From: Thraustochytrium sp. TN22 | Taxonomy: Eukaryota > Sar > Bigyra > Thraustochytrida > Thraustochytriidae | Length of the DNA: 64,000 nt | NCBI GenBank assembly: GCA_013306675.1 | Contig: JABLUY010000193.1 | Location: 1-64,000, forward strand | Direction: 5' to 3' | Part shown: positions 45,145 to 54,191 of the stretch, piece by piece | How positions within the stretch are numbered: position 1 is the stretch's first letter | How the letters are laid out: every line of letters starts with the position of its first letter | Notes under the pieces: model-generated | Database searches by the model: none | The model's input: only the letters and a program-made list of their open reading frames with translations | Told to the model about the DNA's origin: nothing | Program-made: the position numbers and the translations under genes

Positions 45145-46677
45145 TTACAGACGGGCCTTGTCGGGGAAGTTCTTGAGCGCAGCGCGCACGGCCTGGGTGG
45201 CGAGCACGCTGGAGGCGCCACCAAGGACTGCGCCGTACTGGTAGGTGCGCTGGAAGTTCTCGAGGCGGGAGCCGAGACCGGTCTTGGTGAGGGCGCGGCC
45301 GCCGTAAATCTGGATGGCGCCATCGTTGACGACACGGGAGGCCTCGACCTGCTGGTTCTTGAGGAGGGAGATGGTACCGGAGAGCTTCTTGGTCTGCTCC
45401 TCGTAGGTCATGGAGTCCATCTTGTGAGTGACGTTGTCAATGAGAGCGGAGACAGAGTCGACGTATGCGCACATGGAGGCGAGGCGCTCCTGGATCTGCG
45501 GCTGGTGGATGAGGCGCTTGCCAAAGACCTTGCGCGAGTAGGCCCACTTGAAGCACTCCTCGATAATGAGGCGGTTGGCACGGTTGCCGCCAACAGCCAT
45601 GGACCAGCGCTCGTGGTTGAAGTTGGCCATCGCAAGCGAGAAGCCCACGCCTTCCTTGCCGAGCAGGTTGCTCGCGGGCACCTTGACGTTCTCAAAGGTG
45701 ATGAGCGAGGTGCCGGCGATGCCGCTGTAGGAGGTCTTGATGCGCTTGGTCTCGACGCCCTCGCCGCGCTCAATGAGCAGGAGCGAGAGGCCGCCGTGGC
45801 CCGGGCCGCCAGTGCGCACGAGCGTGGTGAAGTAGTCAGCGTACATGCCGCCGGTGATCCACTTCTTGAGGCCGTTCACCACGTAGTGGGAGCCGTCAGC
45901 GGAGAGCACGGCGGTGGCGGTCGAGTTGGCCACGTCGCTGCCGGCGTACGGGTCAGTGATGGCCAGGCAGATCCGCTTGTCGCCGCGCAGCACGGGCTTG
46001 GCCACGGTCTCGATGAGCTCGGGCGAGCCGAAGTTGAGCACGGGCGGCAGGCCGATGACGAGGCCGCCACCAAGGCCATCGCAGAGCGACCAGCTGCCGC
46101 AGCGCTTGAGCTCCTCATGCACGATGCGCTCCACCGAGTAGTCGAACTCCTCCGGGCTGATGCCGCCCGGCAGGCGGTCCACCATCTTGAGGTGCTTGCC
46201 GGGGCCCATGGACGCCGCCGTGTAGCCAAAGTCGGCCATGACCTTGGTGATGTGCTTGGGCAGGTCGCCGGCCTCCTCCCAGGCGGTCACGTTCGGGATG
46301 ATCTCCGTCTCCACGAACTCGCGGCACGCGCGGCGCACGCGACCATGCTTCTCCGTCTCGAAGGGCGAGATCCACTCGGCGTACGGGACCTCGCTCAGGG
46401 CGGTCAGATCACGCGGCTTCTCCACGGTGGCGCCCTTGACCGTGCCGATCATCAGCTTCTCGCGGAAGCTCTCCAGCACGCTCTGGCGGTGCAGGCTGTA
46501 GAACTCCTCCGTGCAGTCCGTGCCGGCCACCTTGACGAGCAGGTGCTTGGACCCCGGGTGGAAGTTCATGAACATGCTCACGTTCAGCACCATGCCGTCA
46601 ATCACAATCCAGGCGTCGCCCTCCTTGTTGTGCTGCTCCACCTCCGCCATGTCGATCTCGCGCATCTCCTTGCCCAT
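45145..46677 (-). CDS. cytochrome b5 - acyl-CoA dehydrogenase fusion protein
   Basis: A 510-residue protein, start at the ATG at 46677 (MGKEMREIDMAEVEQHN). The open frame continues 350 codons upstream but that part is antisense to the next gene and repeats. A cytochrome b5 domain at about 8-85 has heme ligands in FHPGSK and FYSLHR. An acyl-CoA dehydrogenase domain at about 105-510 has CLAITDPYAGSDVANSTATA, KKWITGG, the FAD-binding RKVFGKRL and YGGRALTKTG regions. The base used by medium-chain enzymes near the C-terminus is not at the expected place (GG instead of EG), but a Glu in NFNHERW occupies the position used in isovaleryl- and long-chain dehydrogenases. Fusions of this kind are known in fungi and other microbial eukaryotes. 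Confidence 0.93.
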   Translation of the reverse strand: MGKEMREIDMAEVEQHNKEGDAWIVIDGMVLNVSMFMNFHPGSKHLLVKVAGTDCTEEFYSLHRQSVLESFREKLMIGTVKGATVEKPRDLTALSEVPYAEWISPFETEKHGRVRRACREFVETEIIPNVTAWEEAGDLPKHITKVMADFGYTAASMGPGKHLKMVDRLPGGISPEEFDYSVERIVHEELKRCGSWSLCDGLGGGLVIGLPPVLNFGSPELIETVAKPVLRGDKRICLAITDPYAGSDVANSTATAVLSADGSHYVVNGLKKWITGGMYADYFTTLVRTGGPGHGGLSLLLIERGEGVETKRIKTSYSGIAGTSLITFENVKVPASNLLGKEGVGFSLAMANFNHERWSMAVGGNRANRLIIEECFKWAYSRKVFGKRLIHQPQIQERLASMCAYVDSVSALIDNVTHKMDSMTYEEQTKKLSGTISLLKNQQVEASRVVNDGAIQIYGGRALTKTGLGSRLENFQRTYQYGAVLGGASSVLATQAVRAALKNFPDKARL

Positions 46678-47202
46678 CTTCTTCGTCTCCGCTGTGCTCG
46701 ACCCGCCCTCTGATCCAGCTTTCGCGCCTTGGACCTCCCTCCCTCTCTCTCGCTCGCTCGCTTCTGGCGCGGCGATTGAATTGCGGGTCTGCCGGCGCCT
46801 GCCACCTTGCAGTGCAGCGCCGGTGGCGGGCCGGATCGGAGGGACCGTGACCGCTGCGCGCAGCGCGCTTTCAACAGGCCAAGCCAAGCCAAGCCAAGCC
46901 GCTGCAAGCCAAGCCAAGCCAAGCCAAGCCAAGCCAAGCCAAGCCTGCGCGTGAGCACGGGGCGGAAAGCAGCCCTCAACTTGCAGGCTGTTCAAGGCCT
47001 GGTGATTCCGCTCCTGAATGGGCCTCTTCCGCCGCGCCAGAAAGGGGCCAACAAGGGGGCCAAAAAAGGGTCCATGGGAATCCCCCGCGTCCGCGCGAGC
47101 ACGACGCGAGCACAGCGGATTTGCCCCGGACTTCCTGCGAATAGAGGAGAGAAGGCGCCGCGCGCGCGCATCCAAGCCGGGCCGGGCCGGCCCGAGATCG
47201 CG
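46678..47202. promoter_or_regulatory. divergent region with GCCAA tandem repeat
   Basis: Between the b5-ACAD and RPEL genes. A 5-bp GCCAA repeat of about thirteen copies spans 46878-46945, interrupted once. TTGCAGTGCAG lies near 46809. A CT-rich tract (46735-46762) lies just upstream of the b5-ACAD start on its own strand as a GA-rich leader. Confidence 0.5.
46878..46945. repeat. GCCAA pentanucleotide repeat
   Basis: About thirteen copies with one interruption (GCTGCAA) in the middle. Confidence 0.9.
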
Positions 47203-48474
47203 ATGGCGCGCGGGCGGCGGCGCGGGCGCGGCAAGGCCAAGGGCGGCGGCGGCGGCGGCGGCGGCGCGGGGCCCGGCGCCGCGGCGGCGGACAGGCCGGC
47301 GGAGCGCGCGGCCGGGGCCATGGAGGAGGAGGAGGAGGGCGCCGCGGTCGAAGTGGAGACGGGCGAGGCGGCCGCCAACGTCGCGGAGCTCGACCATGGC
47401 GAGGGAGAGGTGGAGTCGCAGGAGAGGAAGGGCGAGGAGAGCGAGACCAAGGCCATGATGAAGGAGGACAAGGGAGGCGAAGAGGACGCCGCCGCGGCGG
47501 AGCACGGAGCCGAGGCGGAGGAGGCGGAGGAGACGCAGGATTTGCTGCAGAGCGACGATAAGGAGCTGCAGAGCGACGACAGAGAGCAGCAGAGCGACGA
47601 CAAGGAGGAGACCGCGACGCTGGACCGTGAGGAGGACGCTGGTGAGGACACGGAGGACGCGCATACCATGGAGGACGGTGACGCCGAGGGTGGAGCCGGG
47701 CTCGACGAGGACGAGGACGACGCCCACATCGAAGGTGACGACACGAAGCGCGACGCCGTCATGGAAGCGCTGCAGCGGCGGCCATCCAAGCAGGAACTCG
47801 CGCGCAGCGGCGTCCTGGGCAGCGCGCCGGACGTGGCCGACAGCCTGCAGCCCGCTGCGGCGGAGCTGGACCGCAAGTTACGCACTGCTTCGTTGGACCA
47901 CAGCCTGGCGCGCCGGCCCTCAGCCTCGGACCTCGAGACTCGCGGGGTCCTCAAGAAGCACGACGCGCTCGGCGGCACCCTAGCGTCCACGGCTGACGAG
48001 CTCAATAGCAAGCTGCGCAAGGACCAGGTGGGCCACCTCTTGGAGAGCCGGCCCGACCCCGACGACCTGCGCCGCCGGGGCGTTATCGCTGGCGGCGAGC
48101 TCGCGCCCTCCCTCGAGGGCCCCAAGGCTGACCTTGAGCGTAGCATGCGCCGTGACAGCCTCTCGCGCGAGCTTGCCGACCGATCGCCGCCTGCCGATCT
48201 CAAGCGCCGTGGCATCTTGCCGCAGCCCGAGGCCATCGAGGACTCTGTCCTGCGCGCGCGCTTCGCCATCGCGCTCAAGGCTGCGCTGCACCTGGAGAAG
48301 CTCGGTCTCATTGACGCCCAACTCAAGGGCGTCATCAAGAACCTCGTCTTTGAGGAGGACCACCGCATCATGGACGCCGCTGCCACTTTCGAGACCGATC
48401 ACAATGTCAACGTGCTCCTCGATGCCATGCTGCGCGCGCTCCAAGCCCACCTTGAACCGGAAACCGCCATGTAG
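47203..48474 (+). CDS. RPEL-repeat (actin-binding) protein
   Basis: A 423-residue protein from the ATG at 47203; an alternative in-frame ATG at 47320 (gccATGg) would remove the Gly/Arg-rich first 39 residues. Residues about 40-190 are acidic and Glu/Asp-rich. Four RPEL-like motifs follow with regular spacing near residues 190, 235, 279 and 323: RRPSKQELARSGVL, RRPSASDLETRGVL, SRPDPDDLRRRGVI, and a weaker DRSPPADLKRRGIL. RPEL motifs bind G-actin in MRTF and Phactr proteins. A helical C-terminal region (about 340-423) has LKAALHLEKLGLIDAQLKGV. No SAP or PP1-binding domain is seen, so it is not a standard MRTF or Phactr. Confidence 0.8.
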   Translation: MARGRRRGRGKAKGGGGGGGGAGPGAAAADRPAERAAGAMEEEEEGAAVEVETGEAAANVAELDHGEGEVESQERKGEESETKAMMKEDKGGEEDAAAAEHGAEAEEAEETQDLLQSDDKELQSDDREQQSDDKEETATLDREEDAGEDTEDAHTMEDGDAEGGAGLDEDEDDAHIEGDDTKRDAVMEALQRRPSKQELARSGVLGSAPDVADSLQPAAAELDRKLRTASLDHSLARRPSASDLETRGVLKKHDALGGTLASTADELNSKLRKDQVGHLLESRPDPDDLRRRGVIAGGELAPSLEGPKADLERSMRRDSLSRELADRSPPADLKRRGILPQPEAIEDSVLRARFAIALKAALHLEKLGLIDAQLKGVIKNLVFEEDHRIMDAAATFETDHNVNVLLDAMLRALQAHLEPETAM

Positions 48475-48666
48475 AAGTTCATACCTGTCAGCTGACAACA
48501 ATGGTCTTGACTTGCGCCACACACCTCCAAGGAATCGACCACGTCTTCGCGCGCGCATCTCCTTTCTTGTACACCAACCATTCATGTCTTTCGTTTTCAC
48601 TCGCTCGCTCGCTCGCCTCCAAGGTCAGAACACCAGAAAAGGAAGAAAATAAGGTTCTCTCGACCC

Positions 48667-49329
48667 TCACATAGTCAGCTCCATAATGGCGTTGACGACG
48701 TCGCCGTCGTTGGCCTTGAGCACCTTGGCGGCCTTGGCCTTGGAGACCTTGCCCTGCTCCATGACAAGGGAGACATCCTTCTCGTCGAGACCCTCCATGT
48801 CGACCTCACCGTCGTCCTCATCGGCGGCCGAGGCGTCCGCGGAGGCGGCGGCCGAGTCACCGGCAGCCGAAGCACCGGCCGAGGCCTTGTTCTGCGCCTG
48901 GAGAGCCTCCATCTGCTTCTGCAGCTCCTGGAGCTTCTCCATGTTCATGCCATCGGCGCCGAACTGCTGGGCGGCCAGCTGCTGCGCGCGCGCCGCGCTG
49001 TCGTCCATGGTGGCCTCACCGAAGACGACAAAGGTGTCCGAGCTCGGCTGCTGGTAGACGTCCGGCTTGTCGATGGCGAACACCTCGCCGGTCTTCTTCT
49101 TGAAGGCGACGCGGTTCACGCCGGCGACGTGCTTCATGCCGATCTTCTGCACGGCCTTGCGCGCCTTCTTCTCGTTGCGGTTGGCGCGGCCCATGCCGGG
49201 CATGACATCGTCGTCATCCTCCTCGTCGTCATCGGCGCCATCCGCAGCGCCGGAGTCCTCCTCCTCCACCGCGGCGGCAGCCTCTTCCTCCGTAAGCTCC
49301 TGCACCTTCGGCTCCTCCTCGGTCGCCAT
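48667..49329 (-). CDS. NACA: nascent polypeptide-associated complex subunit alpha
   Basis: A 220-residue protein from the ATG at 49329 (MATEEEPKVQEL); the frame is open to 49425 but the extra residues are not conserved in type. After an acidic N-terminus (to about residue 45) the NAC domain covers about 50-125 with NRNEKKARKAVQKIGMK, VAFKKKTGEVFAIDKPDVY and VVFGEA. The C-terminal UBA domain at about 178-220 has KDVSLVMEQGKVSKAKAAK. NAC alpha pairs with BTF3/NAC beta on ribosomes and shields nascent chains. Complete and of usual length. Confidence 0.96.
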   Translation of the reverse strand: MATEEEPKVQELTEEEAAAAVEEEDSGAADGADDDEEDDDDVMPGMGRANRNEKKARKAVQKIGMKHVAGVNRVAFKKKTGEVFAIDKPDVYQQPSSDTFVVFGEATMDDSAARAQQLAAQQFGADGMNMEKLQELQKQMEALQAQNKASAGASAAGDSAAASADASAADEDDGEVDMEGLDEKDVSLVMEQGKVSKAKAAKVLKANDGDVVNAIMELTM

Positions 49330-50040
49330 CTTGCCCGCCCTCTCCGGGAGCTCCTTGCCCGAGGCGATCCTCTTCGCGACTGCCGCGCTCCAGCCCCCCG
49401 CCCTCAAGACCGCCCCCGAAGCCACGCACCGCCCCGCCTACGCTTTCCGCTAGCCAGACCCTACGCGCATGGCGGCGAAGCGCGTTCGCGATCCTTCCCG
49501 CCGCTCCCGCCTGCCCTGGACGCACCGGAGTGTACCCATGCGTGGAACTCTGCGAGGACACCTCCTTGGCTTCGTCTCCTCGCTCACTGTCAGCGCGGCG
49601 CTCTCCTCCTCGCTCAGCTCTCGTGGCAGCGAGCGTCGTTGGTGCGCGTGGAAAGCAAGAAAAGGGACGAGGCTGGCGCGCAAGTGGGGCGGGAAAGTAG
49701 CGTCGCGCCTCTTGTGCGGGTGCGACCGCTTGAGGCAGCCGGATACGCCCTCGCCCAGGACCGGGACCATCTGGCTGGATGACGGTGACCGGTTCGACTT
49801 CAACGGACACTGGGTCAGACGATTTCAAGTCGCAGTGCCTTGCGCTTGCTCCTACTACTGCGCTTGCTGCGTTCCGGGTGGCCCCTAGCTAGCTGGTGCT
49901 CTTGCTTCTAGCCTCGGACTTGGCTCGGCCTTGTGCGGCAAAGCGCCGCAGCGACCACGCTCGCGGCACGACGCAGCGCCGCGCCGCGCGGCGCGCTGTG
50001 GTGGTGCATCACCGCGTGGTCTCGGATCGCGCAACGAAGC
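49330..50040. promoter_or_regulatory. divergent NAC alpha - TTLL intergenic region
   Basis: 711 bp with several overlapping short ORFs on both strands, none protein-like. Presumed promoters of the two flanking genes. Confidence 0.35.
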
Positions 50041-52302
50041 ATGGAGCTAGAGAGCTCGCCACCGTCCTATGCAGAAAGCTCAACGCCGCGCCGCGCAGAA
50101 AGCTCTACCTCGCCCCGCTCGGAAGGCTCTCGATCGCCTCACTCGAGCAACTCGACCGCCGCAGATGCAAGCTCAGAGGCTCCGAGCTCACAAGCAGCGA
50201 GCGCACCAGCAACGCGCTCACAGGCAGCAATCTCGCAAGGAATGAGCTCACAAACAACGAGCTCACAAGCAACAAGCTCACAGGCAACAAGCTCACAGGC
50301 GAGGTCTAGTCTACAAATGGCACCAAGCTCGCAAGCATCATCTTCGCGCAACTCGTTGGCAGCGCGCGTGCGAAGCATGGCAGTACCTAGGCTCAACCTC
50401 AACGTCAACCACACGCGGTACGCCGTGGTGCGCGAGTGCGCCAGCACGCTCGACTGGGGCGTCGTGGAGTCCGCGCGCGGGGCGTGGAGCATCGCTTGGT
50501 ATGACTGCGGCGGCATCACGGCCGAGTCAGCCATTGCGGCGCTGAACCGGCTGCAGAAGATCAACCACTTCCCAGGCATGTCCAAGATTTGCCAAAAGTG
50601 CAAGCTAGGGCTCACGCTAGGCCGCCTCGAGGCAGCCATGCCGGAGCTTTTCGACTTTCACCCGCGCACGTGGTGCCTACCCAAGGAGCGCGAGAGCCTG
50701 CGCCGCTGGTTCCAGCTCGAGTTCGCCGCCCACAAGCAGCGGCCGGTACTTATTGCCAAACCCGACGGAGGCTGCCAGGGGAACGGCATCTTTCTCACCA
50801 ACGACCTCAAGGACCTCGACGACCTCCAGGGCCTGTCCGCCGTGCAGCACTACCTGCACAGTCCGTACCTGATCAATGGCTTCAAGTTCGATCTCCGCAT
50901 CTACGTGCTTGTCACCAGCTGCACGCCGGTCCTACGCGCCTTCCAACACCAGGAGGGCCTCGTTCGCTTCTGCACCGTGCCGTACGAGCGCCCACGCCGC
51001 GAGAACCTTAGCAACCGCTTCATGCACCTTACCAACTACGCCGTCAACAAGCACAACGCGGCGGCGGGCTCCGCGGACGGCGACGGTGACTACGACGAGG
51101 AGGAGGAGCCCGACGCAGGCCAGGACGCCGGTGCCCAGCCGGCGCCCAAGTGGGCGCTCGGTCGCCTCTACGACTATTTGCGCAAGCGGGGCCATGACGT
51201 TGAGAAGCTGCAGGCCAACATCCAGCACATCATCGTCAAGACACTGCTCTCCATCCAGCCCAGCCTCGCACAAGACTACCGCGCGTGCTTCGGTCGCGAG
51301 GATCACGCAGGCGCTGGCACCGAGGAGGGCTTCCGCTGCTTTGAGATCCTCGGCTTCGATATCATGCTCGACTCCGCTCTCCGGCCTTGGGTCATCGAAG
51401 TCAACCACTCGCCCTCTCTGCACTGCGACGCGCCGCTTGACCAGCGCGTCAAAGAGCAGGTCGTGCGCGAGGCGCTCGTGCTCGGTAGTATTAATGCAGA
51501 CGACCTGCTCGCCGGCGAGGCGCGTGCGCGCCCCACCACGCTCGCAGACCAACGTGAGCGCGTTGGAGAGCTGCTCGCACGCCGCCGCAGTATCGTCGCA
51601 GCGTCGCCCGCAGTCTCCTCCTCACCGCCCCCAGCCACCTCCACCTCGCCGCAGCCGGCAGTTTCCACGGAGGAGGCGCCGAATGTAGAGGAGGACGTCG
51701 ACACGGACCCGCAGCCGTCGCAGCCCACGCCCTCGGCGAACCAGCGCGATGAGGCTGCTCACGTGCAGGACCTGCGAACGCAATTCGAAGACGCGCACTG
51801 CGGTGGCTTTCGCCGCATCCTGCCGTACGAGCCCTCGCAGCCCCACGCCGCGGACTACGCGCGCATCGAGTCCTTCGAAACGCCGCTCATGAAGGAGAAC
51901 CCGGCCGCCATGCGCCGCCGCATGATCATCGCCAAGGAGCGCGAGCAATTCCAGGCCGAGCAGCGTCGCCTCCGCTCCATGGTTGGCGACCGCCCAGTCT
52001 GGGGTGGAGGAGCAGCCCCACGAGGCGCCCGTGCAGACGCTGAGGACGAGGAGGTGCGCCGACGCCGTGCGCTCAACCGCGAGCACTTCGTCAAGGAGTG
52101 CGCCCGTGCAGCGGCAGCGGGACAACCGCCGCCGCTACCCCGCGTCGCCTCCATCAAGCCCTTCCAGCGCAAGTTTCGCTCGGCACGTCCGCCCAAAGCT
52201 CTGGAGAACGCGGCCAGCACCGCTTCCCCGCGTGGGGAGCGCGAGGTGGTTCGCACCCAGGTGCCAGTCCGCATTCAGACGCTTCAGTTCGACGGCTTTT
52301 AG
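50041..52302 (+). CDS. tubulin tyrosine ligase-like glutamylase (TTLL6/13-like)
   Basis: A 753-residue protein from the ATG at 50041 (MELESSPPSYAES). The frame opens from 49933, but the extra 36 residues are not typical. Residues 1-110 are a Ser/Gln repeat-rich tail with SSQAT-type units. The TTL domain covers about 120-500: WYDCGGI, KINHFPGMSKICQKC (typical of glutamylases), KPDGGCQGNGIF for ATP binding near residue 239, FDLRIYVLVTS near 281, HLTNYAVNKHN near 328 and WVIEVNHSPSLHCD near 450. The strongest resemblance is to TTLL6/11/13 polyglutamylases, which add glutamate chains to axonemal tubulin. It is a second cilium-related gene in the window. The C-terminal third is disordered, Arg-rich and not assigned. 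Confidence 0.9.
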   Translation: MELESSPPSYAESSTPRRAESSTSPRSEGSRSPHSSNSTAADASSEAPSSQAASAPATRSQAAISQGMSSQTTSSQATSSQATSSQARSSLQMAPSSQASSSRNSLAARVRSMAVPRLNLNVNHTRYAVVRECASTLDWGVVESARGAWSIAWYDCGGITAESAIAALNRLQKINHFPGMSKICQKCKLGLTLGRLEAAMPELFDFHPRTWCLPKERESLRRWFQLEFAAHKQRPVLIAKPDGGCQGNGIFLTNDLKDLDDLQGLSAVQHYLHSPYLINGFKFDLRIYVLVTSCTPVLRAFQHQEGLVRFCTVPYERPRRENLSNRFMHLTNYAVNKHNAAAGSADGDGDYDEEEEPDAGQDAGAQPAPKWALGRLYDYLRKRGHDVEKLQANIQHIIVKTLLSIQPSLAQDYRACFGREDHAGAGTEEGFRCFEILGFDIMLDSALRPWVIEVNHSPSLHCDAPLDQRVKEQVVREALVLGSINADDLLAGEARARPTTLADQRERVGELLARRRSIVAASPAVSSSPPPATSTSPQPAVSTEEAPNVEEDVDTDPQPSQPTPSANQRDEAAHVQDLRTQFEDAHCGGFRRILPYEPSQPHAADYARIESFETPLMKENPAAMRRRMIIAKEREQFQAEQRRLRSMVGDRPVWGGGAAPRGARADAEDEEVRRRRALNREHFVKECARAAAAGQPPPLPRVASIKPFQRKFRSARPPKALENAASTASPRGEREVVRTQVPVRIQTLQFDGF

Positions 52303-52392
52303 AATTGCGGACTGCTCTGCTTGAACCTCGAGAGCTTTTAGGATTGCGGGCTGCTCTGCTTGAAAAACGAAGGTTGAAGTGGTATGTATCAG

Positions 52393-52444
<52 letters not shown>

Positions 52445-52643
52445 ACTCATCGTGAAAAGAAAGGATGCAAAGGGATGAAACACGCAGCACGGGCTGCCTC
52501 CAGTTCCCCCTTCTTGCAAAAGGCTGAAGCTACATTCGATTCTCTTTTCGTACGTGCGAGAGTGAGCCTCACGGCACCACTTCGCCCTCGCCTCTTTCTC
52601 TCTCTCTCTAAAGGTAGCTTGCTCTCTACCCTCTAGCGCGCTC

Positions 52644-52694
<51 letters not shown>

Positions 52695-52742
52695 GCAAAG
52701 GCGCAAACTAGAAATGGCCGCTCGCACATGTGGCACACGTGG
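52303..52742. repeat. convergent gap with two (AG)n tracts
   Basis: Poly-A then (AG)20 at 52392-52440, and (AG)24 at about 52646-52693, both in the shared 3' flank of TTLL and the receptor-like gene. The intervening sequence has CT-rich tracts. Confidence 0.9.
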
Positions 52743-54191
52743 CTAGTCGCGACTCACCTTGGGGGCGCGAACGAGGCCGCCGGCCCCCGGCAGAGCTCCG
52801 GCGTCCGCCAGGGTGGAGATCCTAAAGTACGTGCTGTGCTGCGACATGAACTGGTGGCCGAGCACGGCGAGCGAGGCAGTCTGCAAGAGCAGGACGCCGG
52901 CCGTGACAAAGGCGTGACGGTTGTAGTGCTTTAGCATGCCGGCGCAAAAGACGATGACGGGGAAGCTGAGGAACCAGAGACCGCCAAGCACCATAAGGCG
53001 GCGCAGAAACATGACGAGGCGCTCGCCGCCACGCTTCTCCTGCGAGCGGATCGTAAAGAAGAGGCTCGCCACGAAGGCCATGCCGAGTAGGAAGCGAATG
53101 GCCACGAGAATGTGGCCCGGCGTTGACTCGTGGTCGTGGAACTTCTTGAAGTCGTCGTCGTAGCCCTTGTTGGCGATCTGCAGCGCCATGGAGCCAATAA
53201 CCAGCAAAATGAGCAGTATGACCACCAGGTTGGGACCCTTGAGCATCGAGCCCGGGCTTCGCAAAATTGTCGCCACGCTGTTGGCACGAGAGTCGTCCGC
53301 GCTTGTCTCCACGAGCGTCCAACCGCTGGCCAAACAGATGAGCACGAAGGAAATAGTCGTTTGCGAGAGGCCCTCGAAGAGCTCTGACAAGAGGTCGAAC
53401 AGATGCACGCCGAAGCCGTTCGACTTGTAGACCTGCAGGTGGCCCAGCTCGAAGCCGAGCGAGATCAGCTGGCACAGGTACGCTGCCAGCAGCAGCTGCA
53501 CCACCAGGTGCACCTTGTGCGTCTCCTGGTAATGCTCCTTGAGCATACGCAGCAGGTACACCAAGTAGGCCGCCATGCTCACGAAAGTGAGCAGATAAAG
53601 CTTCGGCAGCCCGTACTCGTCCGCCGGCAGATGCGTGTTGCCCGGGTTCAGCAAGTGAAGCTCGTAGTCCATGGGCGGCACGCGCGCGTTGTACTGCTCC
53701 AGCGCACAGTCCGCCACGATCACGAACCAGCCCGCGGTCCGCGTGTCATGGTTGATGACCCAGCTAAACTCCCACTCCACGCGGCCGTCGTCCAGCGTGT
53801 TGAGCGCCGAGTGGTTCGCGCGGCCCAGACCCTCCGCCACGATCTGCTCGTGGCTCGCCGTGCGCCGCCCGATCGGGATGCTCGCGTGCGCAAAGGAGAT
53901 CTTGTCCACGCACGCGGGCGCGTCGTGGTACTGGTCCCACGCCTCGTCCATGAACATGTAGAGCGCCGGCGAGGTCATCCACGTCCGCGGGTCCTTGTAC
54001 GTGAACTTGCCCGACACCACGCCCTCGCCCACCGCAAAGCTAAACTTGGTGATCTCATACTCGGGCCCATGGTCGAAGTCGCCCGCCTCCAGCCGGAAGT
54101 TGCCCGTCACGGACTTGGCCTCCGCCGGCCCGCAGCAGGTTGCCAGCGCCAGCGCCGCCGTCACAGCCGCCGTCGCCGCCGCCGCCCTCAT
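52743..54191 (-). CDS. GPR180/TMEM145-like seven-helix membrane protein (GOST type)
   Basis: A 482-residue protein with an ATG at 54191 and a clear signal peptide (about residues 1-25, ATAAVTAALALATCCGPAEA). An extracellular beta-rich domain (about 26-185) ends with WFVIVADCALEQYNA and the DYELHLLNPGNTHLPADEYG block, which are characteristic of the GPR180/TMEM145 (Rhodopsin-like GPCR transmembrane) family. Seven hydrophobic helices follow from about 200 to 450, among them LYLLTFVSMAAYLVYLL, VQLLLAAYLCQLISLGF and LVVILLILLVIGSMAL. Family members act in the secretory pathway or at the cell surface; ligands are uncertain. An upstream frame beginning at 54630 overlaps the start. Confidence 0.87.
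   Translation of the reverse strand: MRAAAATAAVTAALALATCCGPAEAKSVTGNFRLEAGDFDHGPEYEITKFSFAVGEGVVSGKFTYKDPRTWMTSPALYMFMDEAWDQYHDAPACVDKISFAHASIPIGRRTASHEQIVAEGLGRANHSALNTLDDGRVEWEFSWVINHDTRTAGWFVIVADCALEQYNARVPPMDYELHLLNPGNTHLPADEYGLPKLYLLTFVSMAAYLVYLLRMLKEHYQETHKVHLVVQLLLAAYLCQLISLGFELGHLQVYKSNGFGVHLFDLLSELFEGLSQTTISFVLICLASGWTLVETSADDSRANSVATILRSPGSMLKGPNLVVILLILLVIGSMALQIANKGYDDDFKKFHDHESTPGHILVAIRFLLGMAFVASLFFTIRSQEKRGGERLVMFLRRLMVLGGLWFLSFPVIVFCAGMLKHYNRHAFVTAGVLLLQTASLAVLGHQFMSQHSTYFRISTLADAGALPGAGGLVRAPKVSRD

Noticed and set aside
46678-47727. 350-codon N-terminal extension of the b5-ACAD gene
   Set aside because: It is antisense to the RPEL gene and passes through the GCCAA repeat; a good ATG and complete b5 domain begin at 46677.
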